Shown here one piece after another: positions 1-8,369 of a stretch of DNA of 40,561 bases. Made by a program: the position numbers and the translations under genes. The DNA is taken from positions 1 to 40,561 of the forward strand of contig JAFAGR010000025.1 in assembly GCA_023422565.1 (NCBI GenBank), given 5' to 3'. The notes under the pieces were generated by a model. It ran no database searches. It saw only the letters and a list, made by a program, of their open reading frames with translations, and was not told where the DNA came from. How positions within the stretch are numbered: the stretch's first letter is position 1; the number at the start of each line of letters is the position of its first letter. Source of the stretch: Bacteroidota bacterium (GTDB lineage Bacteria; Bacteroidota; Bacteroidia; Chitinophagales; Chitinophagaceae).

Positions 1-2570
1 GAGACGGCCTGCCCAATTTCTTCGGAACATCTGCAGCAGCTCCGCACGTAGCGGGAGCTGTAGCCTTATTGCTCGAAGCCCGTAAGAAATTTTACCGCGA
101 AAATATTCCGCCGGTGGCAATGAAGTCTTTGTTGCAACAAACCGCCATTGACATGTATAGCCCGGGTTTTGATTTCACATCGGGCTACGGTTTTGTTCAG
201 GCTGATTCAGCAATGCGTTCCTTTGCCAGTGCCACGCCGCAACTAATAAGAATTGAATTGGAAGATCCGAACCTGGTGCCCGGTGCCCAGCCAATGGATA
301 TTAGGGTAATTGGAAACTATCTTTCTCCGGATACTAAAATCATTTTCGGCAACGATACACTTCCTGCCACGGTAATTTCAAACACTGAAGCAGAAGCAAC
401 CATTCCTGCATTCTTCAGTGAAAAATTTATTTACGCTTACACGCAACCAATAAGCACTTCAGGGCTTGATGGCGGATTGAGCAACAGCATCAGCATCACC
501 GGAATTCCTAAATCTGACATATCCGTAATCGCCAATAATAAAACAAAAAAATATGGCGAAGAACTTCCCGACTTTACGGTTACCATATTGGTGAATGGTG
601 ATTCGCTTCAAAACACTAATCTTACGCCAGCTGATCTGGGCCTTGATAACATTCAATATGAAACCCAGGCGGGCAGCCTGAGCGATGCGGGAATTTACTT
701 CATACGGCCCTCCAGAACTTTCGATCCGGAGAATCCGGCTGACAGTGCCCTCCTTGAGCAATACAATTACGGATTTTCAGATGGTGCACTTACCATTCAG
801 AAACTTCCGCTAACCGTAACCGTTAGAGACACTACGCTCGTTTACGGGCAACAGATCGCAGGTTTCAATTTTACCTATAGTGTAAATGGAAATTATAATA
901 TCGCCAACGTTTCCTCGCTGATCAACGGTTTGAAACTACAGCATGAAGGGCAGGTGCAGTCAGACGTTATCGGCCTTGTAAATAAACAGGCCGTAACTAT
1001 TGTTAACGGTGAAGCAATACCGGTGGCTAACCGGCAGGCTGTTACCATTGTAAATGGAGAAGTGATGGCAATAGTGAATGGGCAACAAGTTAGGGTTGTG
1101 AATCCACAGTCGATCACTATTGTGGAGGGGCAGGCGATCCCGATAGTGAACGAGCTGACTCAGGAACAAATTGAAAACCTGAACTTCCTGGCCACAACCC
1201 CAACACTGGCCGGGGCGCGAACGATAAATACCACATACTGGCAAAATGGTGTTGCGCTCCCGCAAACCACTAAGGTGATCGATCTTACACAGGAATCGGT
1301 GATCGACTACAATACAAACACGGCTCAAACTTCGCTTACGAGCGGAACATCCTTTGTAAATGAAAGAGGCCTTGTTGATGTGGAATCAATCACCAACAGG
1401 CAGGCCGTTACCATAGTAAATGGCGAGGCGATAAACATAGCCAACAGGCAGGCGATAACGATAGTGAATGGTGAGCCGGTAGTTATAGTTAACAAACAGG
1501 CAGTTACTATTGTTAACGGCCAGGCCATTCCGATTGTAAACGGAGATAATCGTTCTGCAACGATCATTGATGAACTTGATCTCGGAAATGGTGTGAGTAC
1601 TTTGAAATCAGTAAATGTGGTGACCGGTATCACTCCGGGAACGCACTCGATCCTCCCGGCCTCTCTGCAAAGTGATAATCTCGAAGTGACTTACCAGAAT
1701 GGTACCATCAACATTCTGCCTGCACCCGCATCCGTTATTGCGGCAGACAAAGTAATTTTTCAAGGTTCACCGCTCCCTGCGTTCACGTCAACCATTTCCG
1801 GTTTTATGCCGGGTGATGTGCCACAGGTCAGCTATAGCTTAAGTCCGCAGTGCGCGGGCGCACCAGGGGTTTATACGATCACGCCTGTACTCGCGCCAAA
1901 GGAATCATTGGCGAATTACAATATCACTATCACCACGGGAAAATTATACATCAATCCCAAAGGCTACGGGGCGAAAAAACTCAGGCCTTACCTGGAATGT
2001 GTGAAGGTGGTTTCCAACCCCGCAAACCCCTCACTGCGATATATTGCTAAATTCTACTGCATTAACGACAATGCAACGCCTTTGTATATAGCTATAGGTG
2101 CGGACAATAAACTTTCTTCCACAGGCGCCTTTGACGGCTCTGCACAGCCTTTTATTTTCAACCCCGGCATAACAAGATTTGAAGTTCCTTTTAGCGGAAC
2201 AACGCTTAAATGGGAACTAAAAACCTATAATTCAACTCAAAAAACGGCAACATCAACAAGCGCCAGCTCTACTTCAAGCCGATGTGCGAGTGGCAAATTG
2301 GATATTACTTCATTACCACCCGCAGATGAATTTGCAGGAGAAGAGTGGACTGCCTTCCCTAATCCTGCAAGCAGCACGATCAGCATTTTGACTGGCGATG
2401 ATTCTCCGGAAGATTTTATCATATACAATCTTTCCGGCAAACAATTCCGTGCACCGCTTATTGAATCAGGTAACGGAAGGGTGGTGATCGATGTTTCTAA
2501 ACTTGCACGTGGAATGTACTATGTAAGGTTTAACAAGGGCGGGCGACCGGTAAAATTCATCAGGCAATAA
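1..2570 (+). CDS. S8 subtilisin-like serine protease, C-terminal part, with MBG-like repeats and T9SS sorting domain (5' partial)
   Basis: The reading frame is open from the window edge (first full codon at base 3). It begins with DGLPNFFGTSAAAPHVAG, the catalytic-serine block of subtilases, with the Ser codon at 30-32; Asp and His of the triad lie upstream of the window. After the protease end come MBG-type Ig-like modules (KKYGEELPDFTVTI, then VYGQQIAGFNFTYSVNG), two arrays of eight-residue repeats, another MBG-like stretch ending in YINPKGYG, a cysteine-containing domain, and a C-terminal module (AFPNPASSTISI ... ARGMYYVRF) typical of the T9SS type A sorting signal. The protein is therefore probably exported by the type IX system and anchored or released at the cell surface. 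The stop is 6 bp before the adenylyl cyclase gene, so co-transcription is likely. Substrate is unknown. Confidence 0.9.
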   Translation, partial: DGLPNFFGTSAAAPHVAGAVALLLEARKKFYRENIPPVAMKSLLQQTAIDMYSPGFDFTSGYGFVQADSAMRSFASATPQLIRIELEDPNLVPGAQPMDIRVIGNYLSPDTKIIFGNDTLPATVISNTEAEATIPAFFSEKFIYAYTQPISTSGLDGGLSNSISITGIPKSDISVIANNKTKKYGEELPDFTVTILVNGDSLQNTNLTPADLGLDNIQYETQAGSLSDAGIYFIRPSRTFDPENPADSALLEQYNYGFSDGALTIQKLPLTVTVRDTTLVYGQQIAGFNFTYSVNGNYNIANVSSLINGLKLQHEGQVQSDVIGLVNKQAVTIVNGEAIPVANRQAVTIVNGEVMAIVNGQQVRVVNPQSITIVEGQAIPIVNELTQEQIENLNFLATTPTLAGARTINTTYWQNGVALPQTTKVIDLTQESVIDYNTNTAQTSLTSGTSFVNERGLVDVESITNRQAVTIVNGEAINIANRQAITIVNGEPVVIVNKQAVTIVNGQAIPIVNGDNRSATIIDELDLGNGVSTLKSVNVVTGITPGTHSILPASLQSDNLEVTYQNGTINILPAPASVIAADKVIFQGSPLPAFTSTISGFMPGDVPQVSYSLSPQCAGAPGVYTITPVLAPKESLANYNITITTGKLYINPKGYGAKKLRPYLECVKVVSNPANPSLRYIAKFYCINDNATPLYIAIGADNKLSSTGAFDGSAQPFIFNPGITRFEVPFSGTTLKWELKTYNSTQKTATSTSASSTSSRCASGKLDITSLPPADEFAGEEWTAFPNPASSTISILTGDDSPEDFIIYNLSGKQFRAPLIESGNGRVVIDVSKLARGMYYVRFNKGGRPVKFIRQ
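963..1154 (+). repeat. Eight-residue (24-bp) coding repeat array 1, eight units
   Basis: Inside the protease gene the protein reads as consecutive octads: DVIGLVNK, QAVTIVNG, EAIPVANR, QAVTIVNG, EVMAIVNG, QQVRVVNP, QSITIVEG, QAIPIVNE. The shared pattern is polar-Ala/Val-Ile/Val-x-Ile/Val-Val-Asn-Gly/Arg/Lys. Codons differ between units (gta-act-att-gtt-aac versus gtt-acc-att-gta-aat), so the DNA copies have diverged while the protein pattern is kept. The array interrupts an MBG-like module. Confidence 0.9.
1401..1544 (+). repeat. Eight-residue coding repeat array 2, six units
   Basis: A second block of the same octads: QAVTIVNG, EAINIANR, QAITIVNG, EPVVIVNK, QAVTIVNG, QAIPIVNG. It is separated from array 1 by about 82 residues of non-repetitive sequence rich in Thr, Asn and Gln, and is followed by the remainder of the MBG-like module. 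Odd and even octads alternate between a VTIVNG and an x-I-P/N-I-x-N type, so the higher-order period is 16 residues. Confidence 0.9.
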
Positions 2571-2576
2571 TTAATT

Positions 2577-4526
2577 ATGAAACAGGTTCTGCTTACCATT
2601 TTTGTTCTTGTTTTTTTTGGACAGGCTTACTCGCAGCAAAAGCCTGACAGCCTTACGGTGGTGAAGTTGCTTGATGAAAGTAAGGGCTATTTCACCAGCG
2701 ATGCCACCAAAGCCTTGAACCTGGCCACCCAGGCGTTGAACCAGGCAAAGCAACTCGGTTTAAAGAAGGAGGAAGGATATGCCTATAAAAACATCGGCAT
2801 TACTTATTACTTCCAGGGGAAATACATCGAAGCGCTTGAAAACTATAATAACTCCCTGGCGATCTTCAAGAGCATTAAAGATTATGTAGGCATCGCCAAC
2901 CTTCAGAATAACATCGGCGCGGTGTATTATGACAGGGCTGATTATGCCCGGGCCCTTGAATTTTACCTGCAGTCTTTAAAGAATTCCGAAACGGCGGGCG
3001 ACAAGTTAAGGATCCTTTCCGCACTTAATAATATAGGCGGTGTGTACTCAATAAACCCGGCCACAAAAAAGAAAGCTCTTGAATACTACCTGCGTGCGCT
3101 TGACCTGTGCAAAGAGCTGGGATCTACAAACGAAATGGGCGCGATCAGCACGAACATTGGCGAGATCTACTTCGCGGAAAATGATGACACGAGAGCGCTG
3201 TATTATTTTAATCAATCGCTGAAAGCTTACGGGGAAACAGAAGGCAGCCTGAACGCTTACAATGCATTAGGACGATTGTATGCCCGTGAAGGAAAATTTG
3301 AACAGGCCGCATCCTTTCACAATAAAGCCCTCAACCTGGCCATGAAGCTGGAGAATGATCTCTCTATACTTCAATCTTTAATGGGGCTGGCAAATGTGCA
3401 TGTAAAGCAGGGCGACTTCAAAAAAGCGATCGAGTACTTTAAGCAGGCGGAAATTCCTGCGTCGCGGGCTGAAGAGAATGATGACACAAAAGACCTTTAC
3501 AGGGAAATGTCTATTGCCTATATGAAAACCGGCGATTATAAGAACGCTTATCATTACCAGGCATTATTCTCTGACCTGAAAGACACGATCTACAACCTCG
3601 CTACCGACAAGAAACTTGGCAGCCTTCAATTTGATTTCGATCTGCATAAAAAAGAGGGCGAGATAAAGCTGCTTACAAAAGACAAGGAATTGGCTGAACT
3701 AAGTTTGGTTAGGCAAAAATTAACACGCAATGCTTTTGGAATAGGCATGTTGCTGGTATTTATGATAGCTCTCCTTATTTACCGGAACTATAAATCAAAA
3801 GTAAAAACGAATAAGATCCTTGATCAGCAGAATAAGCAAATTGAAATGCTCTTGCTGAACATCCTGCCTGCCGAAGTGGCTCATGAATTGCAGGAATCAG
3901 GGGAGGCCACGCCGCGCGATTATGAATCGGTTTCGGTGTTGTTTACCGACTTTAAAGGCTTCACCACATTAACTGAAAAAATGGATCCCGGTGAATTGGT
4001 TAAAGAACTTAGCGATTGCTTTATAGCTTTCGATAACATTATTGGTAAATACAATCTTGAAAAAATAAAAACGATAGGGGATTCTTATATGTGTGCAGGG
4101 GGCCTGCCCAAGCCTGATAAAAATCATGCAATGAACATCGTTAGAGCAAGCCTGGAAATTCAATCTTTTATGCAGGAACACAACCGCAGAAAGGAAGAAC
4201 GGGGCCTGCCCCCGTGGCACTTACGGATAGGCATACACGCAGGGCCCGTAGTGGCCGGCGTTGTTGGAAAGCGAAAGTATGCATATGACATTTGGGGAAG
4301 CACCGTAAACATTGCCAGCAGAATGGAAAGCAACGGAGAACCCGGCCGCGTGAATATCTCATCATCGGTTTACGAACTTGTAAAGAATGATTTCCCGTGC
4401 AGCTACCGTGGAAAGATCCATGCGAAAAATGTGGGAGATATTGATATGTATTTTGTTGAGGAAGCCCCCGGCATCAGGCTAAATCACCATTCTGTAGCAG
4501 ACAGGTTAGCGCATGGCAATCGTTAG
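2577..4526 (+). CDS. Membrane class III adenylyl cyclase with periplasmic TPR sensor
   Basis: Residues 1-20 form a signal peptide (cleavage near AYSQ). Residues ~30-330 are tetratricopeptide repeats, followed by a coiled stretch, one transmembrane helix (FGIGMLLVFMIALLIY, ~383-400) and a class III nucleotide cyclase domain (~450-635). The metal-binding aspartates are D458 (FTDFKGFT) and D502 (TIGDSYM). The adenine-selecting pair is K498 and D571 (YAYDIWG), and the transition-state residues are N578 and R582 (VNIASRM). The full catalytic set with Lys/Asp predicts cAMP rather than cGMP synthesis. TPRs on the far side of the membrane suggest a sensor of a periplasmic protein or peptide partner; the ligand is unknown. 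It lies 6 bp after the protease gene, probably in one operon. Confidence 0.9.
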   Translation: MKQVLLTIFVLVFFGQAYSQQKPDSLTVVKLLDESKGYFTSDATKALNLATQALNQAKQLGLKKEEGYAYKNIGITYYFQGKYIEALENYNNSLAIFKSIKDYVGIANLQNNIGAVYYDRADYARALEFYLQSLKNSETAGDKLRILSALNNIGGVYSINPATKKKALEYYLRALDLCKELGSTNEMGAISTNIGEIYFAENDDTRALYYFNQSLKAYGETEGSLNAYNALGRLYAREGKFEQAASFHNKALNLAMKLENDLSILQSLMGLANVHVKQGDFKKAIEYFKQAEIPASRAEENDDTKDLYREMSIAYMKTGDYKNAYHYQALFSDLKDTIYNLATDKKLGSLQFDFDLHKKEGEIKLLTKDKELAELSLVRQKLTRNAFGIGMLLVFMIALLIYRNYKSKVKTNKILDQQNKQIEMLLLNILPAEVAHELQESGEATPRDYESVSVLFTDFKGFTTLTEKMDPGELVKELSDCFIAFDNIIGKYNLEKIKTIGDSYMCAGGLPKPDKNHAMNIVRASLEIQSFMQEHNRRKEERGLPPWHLRIGIHAGPVVAGVVGKRKYAYDIWGSTVNIASRMESNGEPGRVNISSSVYELVKNDFPCSYRGKIHAKNVGDIDMYFVEEAPGIRLNHHSVADRLAHGNR

Positions 4527-4589
4527 CAAATGACGGAAAGAAGCGGCTCGTATTGCCGGCAGTTAGCGTAAAATCTTAAAAAGTAAAAT

Positions 4590-5174
4590 ATGAAAACGAT
4601 CTTACTTTGCACACTGATGCTGGTGTGCACCATCATTTCCTGCCGAGATAATACTTCCAATACAGCTACAGTTTCCGAAAATGATACCACCGGCATTGCA
4701 TATGCGGAGGTAGGCAGGGAACCCGAAAAGCAAACAGAAAAATGGCGCGATCCTTACTTTCCAAGATTCAGTATTTCTTCGGAAGATTATGAAAGATTAA
4801 AAAAGAACTACGAGCTCGGCTGTACGTTAGAAGAAGGCCATTGCGAACTTCAAACTGCGTCTTATTTGTTCGATCAACTGGCTTCAATTGAGAGTGTGCA
4901 CAGGAGTTTGCTGGAAGATGCTAAGGGGAGATACGGCATGGACGGGAACGATGCAAAGCGTTATGCCACTTTAAGAGGCATTTGCAACGATGCAGATGAA
5001 GGAAAAGTTTCAGGCTATGCAACCATCCTGTTTTCAATAAAATCACAGAATCCGCGAACTTTAAATAGTGTTTTTTACTATGACCTGGCATCAATATGCC
5101 CGCCCCCGCATCTAACCTGCATACCGTCTGTACCCGGGCCTACATCCGGCGGCAATGATACGATTCAACATTAA
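4590..5174 (+). CDS. Hypothetical lipoprotein
   Basis: The 194-residue product starts with a lipoprotein signal peptide ending in the lipobox IISC (Cys18), so it should be lipidated and held in the envelope. The mature part is hydrophilic, with a central helical segment and several cysteines (GCTLEEGHCELQ, GICNDA, ICPPPHLTC), which could form disulfides in the periplasm. I do not recognise a family. It follows the cyclase by 63 bp on the same strand, and its stop overlaps the stop of the convergent TPR gene through a shared TTAA palindrome (5171-5174). Confidence 0.75.
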   Translation: MKTILLCTLMLVCTIISCRDNTSNTATVSENDTTGIAYAEVGREPEKQTEKWRDPYFPRFSISSEDYERLKKNYELGCTLEEGHCELQTASYLFDQLASIESVHRSLLEDAKGRYGMDGNDAKRYATLRGICNDADEGKVSGYATILFSIKSQNPRTLNSVFYYDLASICPPPHLTCIPSVPGPTSGGNDTIQH

Positions 5175-7000
5175 CCGGCAGGCCGCGCCTTAACAGAATT
5201 TTCGGTAACCAGGTCGGCAGACGATTCGTTGTTTAAAGCAGCAGGTATTACCACCTTCCGCCTGGCGAAGAAGTTTCGCTTGGCCTCCAAAAGTTTTCTG
5301 CTTTGCAGAAAGGCAATAAGCCTGGTTTCCAGGAAATGCTGAATCGGAACAAGCATGGCAATCAATACTATTTTTATGCTCCAAACCTTTAATGGTTCAT
5401 GATGGGTGAAGGAGCTCAGGGGCTTTTCAATCAGCACAATTATAAATTCAAATAAGGAAATAAAGGCGAAATAACCGACGAGCCTTATCATCGTTTTTGA
5501 AACGTTGAACATTCCGAGCAGCAGCATGAAGGCAAAAAGCACAGTAAGAAATATGGTGATGCCCATCAACTGCAGATTATGTTTTCTATTGGTTCTGATC
5601 TTCAGGTCTTCTTTATCAGCAGCCATTCTTGAATTCTCCCGTTCAATTTCCAAAACTGCCAGTTTATCTTTTTCCAGCAGTTCATCTAAATGGACGGAGA
5701 AAGAATCAGCCCGTATTTTATATTCGTATGCATACGCAAAATTGTTTTGCCTTGCATACAAGTTTGCGAGGGAATCGGCTATCAGCGCGAGCGAGCGGGT
5801 ATTGTTCATTCTTTTGGCGATCTCCATCGCTTTAAGATTTGCCTCAATGCTGTTCGCAACTTCGCCACTCTTGCTGTAAGCCTGTGCTAATGAAAGATAA
5901 ACTCCCAGCCGAAATTCATCATCGTAGTTCCGGTCAAATTCATTTAATGCAAGCGTAAAATAGTATCTGGCTGAATCGGGCCGGTTGCAGTACAGGTATA
6001 TGTTGCCAATTTGTACATAGTATGTTGCCGTACCCAGGTTCATGTAGGTTTGCACCATATCCGGGTTAGCGTTGAAGTATGCAAATGTTTGCGAACAATC
6101 CCCGCCCTTCACCATGTGCCAGGAAAACAGCAATCTTTTCCCCGCGAGAAGTGACCGTTCCGAACCACAGTCCTGCGCAGTTCGGATCGCACTTTCAATA
6201 AAAGATTTGTTGCCCGTTAACCGGGCCAGGTTATAATAATCCTGGTAAAGTTCCTCGCTGGCACCACCTGCCTTGTTCAACTCCAAACTTTTTAAAAGTT
6301 GCTGTCTGGCTTCCTCCGTTTTTCCTAATGAACTGTACAGCTCGCTGAGCCGGTGGTATACCTTTGACAGAAGCGGCTTGTTTTTTAATTCGTAGGCTAT
6401 TTCAAAAGCATTGTTGTAGTTATTATTAGCAGATACCGGATCAGGACGCGACGCATAATTATCTCCGGTTTCAATATATAGTGCACATTTCAATGAATCA
6501 GGCTCGCGTTCACCCATTGCCGTAAAGGCCTTATTCGAAAATTCAAGCGCCTGGGCGAAGCGTCCGCGAAACCGGTTAAGCCTGGATAGTTGAATGTAGG
6601 AGATCAGAACGAAATCATTCTTACCGGTTTCCAAAGCGTATGCAAGCCCCTTCTTAATAAACTCCTCCGTTCTTTCAAATCGTTGAATACTGTTGTAGGA
6701 GGAAAGGTTGGTGACATTATTATTGAAAAGGATCTGCAAAATGAGTTCCTTATCATTGGCAATTTCCGCTTCAGAAAGCGTGCTATTCAATAAACTGTCT
6801 GCTTTCTCCTCGCGCTTGTAAATGGAATAATATTCTGCAAGATCAAGCAGGGCCCTGGTTTTCTGCTCAGGTGATGTTGAAAGCCTTACCCGGTTTTCCA
6901 GCGTAATTAACCTGTCTGCGTTTTGTGCGCACACTTTCAAATTGAAACACACCAGAATTAATGTTAGGGTACGGATCAAGCGTGATGGGTTTTTTGGCAA
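5171..7000 (-). CDS. TPR-repeat membrane protein without output domain
   Basis: The 609-residue product has a signal peptide (cleavage near KVCAQ), about 430 residues of TPR-like helices, then three transmembrane helices (~478-496, 506-525, 540-560) and a basic cytoplasmic tail of ~50 residues. The layout resembles Bacteroidota TPR sensor kinases and the TPR cyclase next door, but no kinase, cyclase or DNA-binding domain follows. The start is a TTG at 7000: an in-frame TAA lies two codons upstream and no ATG precedes the signal peptide. It converges on the lipoprotein gene with a 4-bp stop overlap. It may be a co-receptor or a signalling scaffold; this is inference. Confidence 0.85.
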   Translation of the reverse strand: MPKNPSRLIRTLTLILVCFNLKVCAQNADRLITLENRVRLSTSPEQKTRALLDLAEYYSIYKREEKADSLLNSTLSEAEIANDKELILQILFNNNVTNLSSYNSIQRFERTEEFIKKGLAYALETGKNDFVLISYIQLSRLNRFRGRFAQALEFSNKAFTAMGEREPDSLKCALYIETGDNYASRPDPVSANNNYNNAFEIAYELKNKPLLSKVYHRLSELYSSLGKTEEARQQLLKSLELNKAGGASEELYQDYYNLARLTGNKSFIESAIRTAQDCGSERSLLAGKRLLFSWHMVKGGDCSQTFAYFNANPDMVQTYMNLGTATYYVQIGNIYLYCNRPDSARYYFTLALNEFDRNYDDEFRLGVYLSLAQAYSKSGEVANSIEANLKAMEIAKRMNNTRSLALIADSLANLYARQNNFAYAYEYKIRADSFSVHLDELLEKDKLAVLEIERENSRMAADKEDLKIRTNRKHNLQLMGITIFLTVLFAFMLLLGMFNVSKTMIRLVGYFAFISLFEFIIVLIEKPLSSFTHHEPLKVWSIKIVLIAMLVPIQHFLETRLIAFLQSRKLLEAKRNFFARRKVVIPAALNNESSADLVTENSVKARPAG

Positions 7001-7048
7001 GTATTAAATATACAAAATATTTAATGTATCTCCCTGGAAATTACTCTC

Positions 7049-7507
7049 TTAAATTTTATCAAGAGCTCTTCTGAAAAGGATTTTCAACAAACCGAGAATT
7101 GCAGCCCATGCATTAAGATAGGCGAGAAAGAAAAGTGATGCGCCTACCACATTCAGAACGGGAAAAAGAAAACCAATATAATCTAAAATGGTTTCGTTAA
7201 TAATTTCCTTCCTGTGAATGAGAATATACTTTGAAAGCGAAGCCATAATAAAACAAAGTGCGGAAAGAAAAAGGTTCTCGCCATGCCGGTTAATACGGAT
7301 GAGATCGCGGTGGTCGCCGATCTCTTTTAAACTTCTGCACCACGCAAATGCCACAGAGGAACATCCCGCAAATATTGCAAACCCTGCATTGGTTATTGAA
7401 GTAGTATCGTAAGACGACTTCCCAAAGGTGAAAAGAATGAAGATCCCTCCGGCGAGAAAAATAAAAAGCAGTAGAATGCCGAAGAATATTTTGATAGCCA
7501 ATTGCAT
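7049..7507 (-). CDS. Hypothetical four-helix inner-membrane protein
   Basis: The 152-residue product has four predicted membrane helices: IFFGILLLFIFLAGGIFILF, ITNAGFAIFAGCSSVAFAW, LFLSALCFIMASLSKYIL and the C-terminal ILDYIGFLFPVLNVV followed by LFFLAYLNAWAAILGLL. The central loop is polar and charged (RSLKEIGDHRDLIRINRHGEN). The ATG at 7507 is preferred over the TTG one codon upstream. No family is recognised. It lies 48 bp upstream of the TPR membrane gene on the same strand and may share its transcript. Confidence 0.7.
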   Translation of the reverse strand: MQLAIKIFFGILLLFIFLAGGIFILFTFGKSSYDTTSITNAGFAIFAGCSSVAFAWCRSLKEIGDHRDLIRINRHGENLFLSALCFIMASLSKYILIHRKEIINETILDYIGFLFPVLNVVGASLFFLAYLNAWAAILGLLKILFRRALDKI

Positions 7508-7538
7508 CAATAGGAAAATAGGGCGGAAATTACGAATA

Positions 7539-7721
7539 ATGATCTACGAGTACCTATTTTCCAGGAAACGATTTTTTATGCGAAGTGAAGTGAAGAATTG
7601 GTACCGGAGTCAACAACCGAAATATCTGCAGAGAACTATTGGGCCTATCGCGCAGTGGCCGGCCAAAGAATACCCGAAAAATTATATGTCCCTCTGGCTT
7701 GATAGTTGCCTTAAAGCATGA
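7539..7721 (+). CDS. Possible small basic ORF (doubtful)
   Basis: A 60-codon ORF (second ATG at 7578 gives 47 residues), rich in Arg, Lys, Trp and Tyr, whose TGA overlaps the ATG of the next small membrane gene as ATGA (7718-7721). That overlap is typical of translational coupling and is the only reason to list it. There is no recognisable domain, and the frame also extends backwards through the antisense of the neighbouring gene, which suggests chance. Confidence 0.25.
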   Translation: MIYEYLFSRKRFFMRSEVKNWYRSQQPKYLQRTIGPIAQWPAKEYPKNYMSLWLDSCLKA

Positions 7722-7936
7722 AAACACCGGTTATGCTTAATATAAAAAATCCACTTGTTCCGGTGAGTATCGTCACCATTTACCTTATCGTTTATAACGT
7801 TGTTTTACGATCCACAAATTGGGGGGATATAATTCTGCTCATGTATTTTCTTTCACCTTTTATGGTTTTGTGGATGGTGGTCAGAGTACTTAAAGGCAAC
7901 GGGCCCTCGAAAGAAGAGCCATTTCCCTATGATTGA
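7718..7936 (+). CDS. Small two-helix membrane protein
   Basis: The 72-residue product has two hydrophobic helices (VPVSIVTIYLIVYNVVL and IILLMYFLSPFMVLWMVVRVL) and a short charged tail (KGNGPSKEEPFPYD). The Leu-Ser-Pro-Phe-Met-Val-Leu-Trp-Met segment followed by a Lys/Glu-rich tail is the look of small conserved Bacteroidota membrane proteins. No function can be assigned. It lies 48 bp upstream of the promoter-like box of the HPF-type gene. Confidence 0.65.
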   Translation: MKTPVMLNIKNPLVPVSIVTIYLIVYNVVLRSTNWGDIILLMYFLSPFMVLWMVVRVLKGNGPSKEEPFPYD

Positions 7937-7983
7937 GGTGATGGCTTTGCTTATTACTTCCTTCGCAATTCGATAATCCAAAG

Positions 7984-7991
7984 TAACTTTG
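7984..7991 (+). promoter_or_regulatory. Candidate -7 element (TAACTTTG) of the HPF-type gene
   Basis: TAACTTTG matches the Bacteroidota sigma-factor -7 consensus TAnnTTTG and ends 30 bp before the ATG at 8022. An in-frame TTG at 7989 lies inside this box, which argues against using it as the start. No clear -33 TTTG was found at the expected ~19-bp spacing. Confidence 0.5.
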
Positions 7992-8021
7992 GGCTTTATT
8001 CAACACATAAAAATTTTCCGT

Positions 8022-8369
8022 ATGGATATTATCATTCAGTCTTTAGGATTCAGTGCAGGAGAAACACTTGAAAATTTTACACGTGAAAAATTACAGACGC
8101 TGAAAAGCGACGACATCATCAGGGCAAACGTTACTTTTTTTCTTGGCCCTGATTCAACTCCCGAAAACAACTACTGCGAAATAAGGCTTGAGGTTCCCGG
8201 AAACGATATGTTTGTGAAAAGAACGGGGAGATATTTTGAAACCGCCGTATCAGAATGCGTCGAGGTACTTCAGAGTAACCTTATGAAGGAAAAGCAAAAG
8301 AGTATCGACAGAAGGCAGGCGGATGCTCAGTCGATTCAGGATGCGCTTAATAAAGCTTCGGGTGAATAG
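8022..8369 (+). CDS. HPF/RaiA-family ribosome-associated factor (short form)
   Basis: The 115-residue product fits the short hibernation-promoting factor/YfiA fold: MDIIIQSLGFSAGETLENF, then basic and hydrophobic strands (IIRANVTFFLG, YCEIRLEVPGNDMFVKRTG) and a final helix (YFETAVSECVEVLQSNLMKEK). Members bind the 30S decoding region and inactivate or dimerise ribosomes during slow growth. It has no C-terminal dimerisation domain of the long form. It is followed by a gene overlapping its 3' end. Confidence 0.8.
   Translation: MDIIIQSLGFSAGETLENFTREKLQTLKSDDIIRANVTFFLGPDSTPENNYCEIRLEVPGNDMFVKRTGRYFETAVSECVEVLQSNLMKEKQKSIDRRQADAQSIQDALNKASGE

Noticed and set aside
893..1633. Long antisense ORFs on the minus strand opposite the octad repeats
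   Set aside because: They arise from the repetitive codon composition of the + strand coding array (Thr/Ile/Val-rich shadow) and have no start context or domain.
7428..7538. Upstream extension of the small basic ORF
   Set aside because: It lies antisense to the start of the four-helix membrane protein and shows no protein-like pattern.
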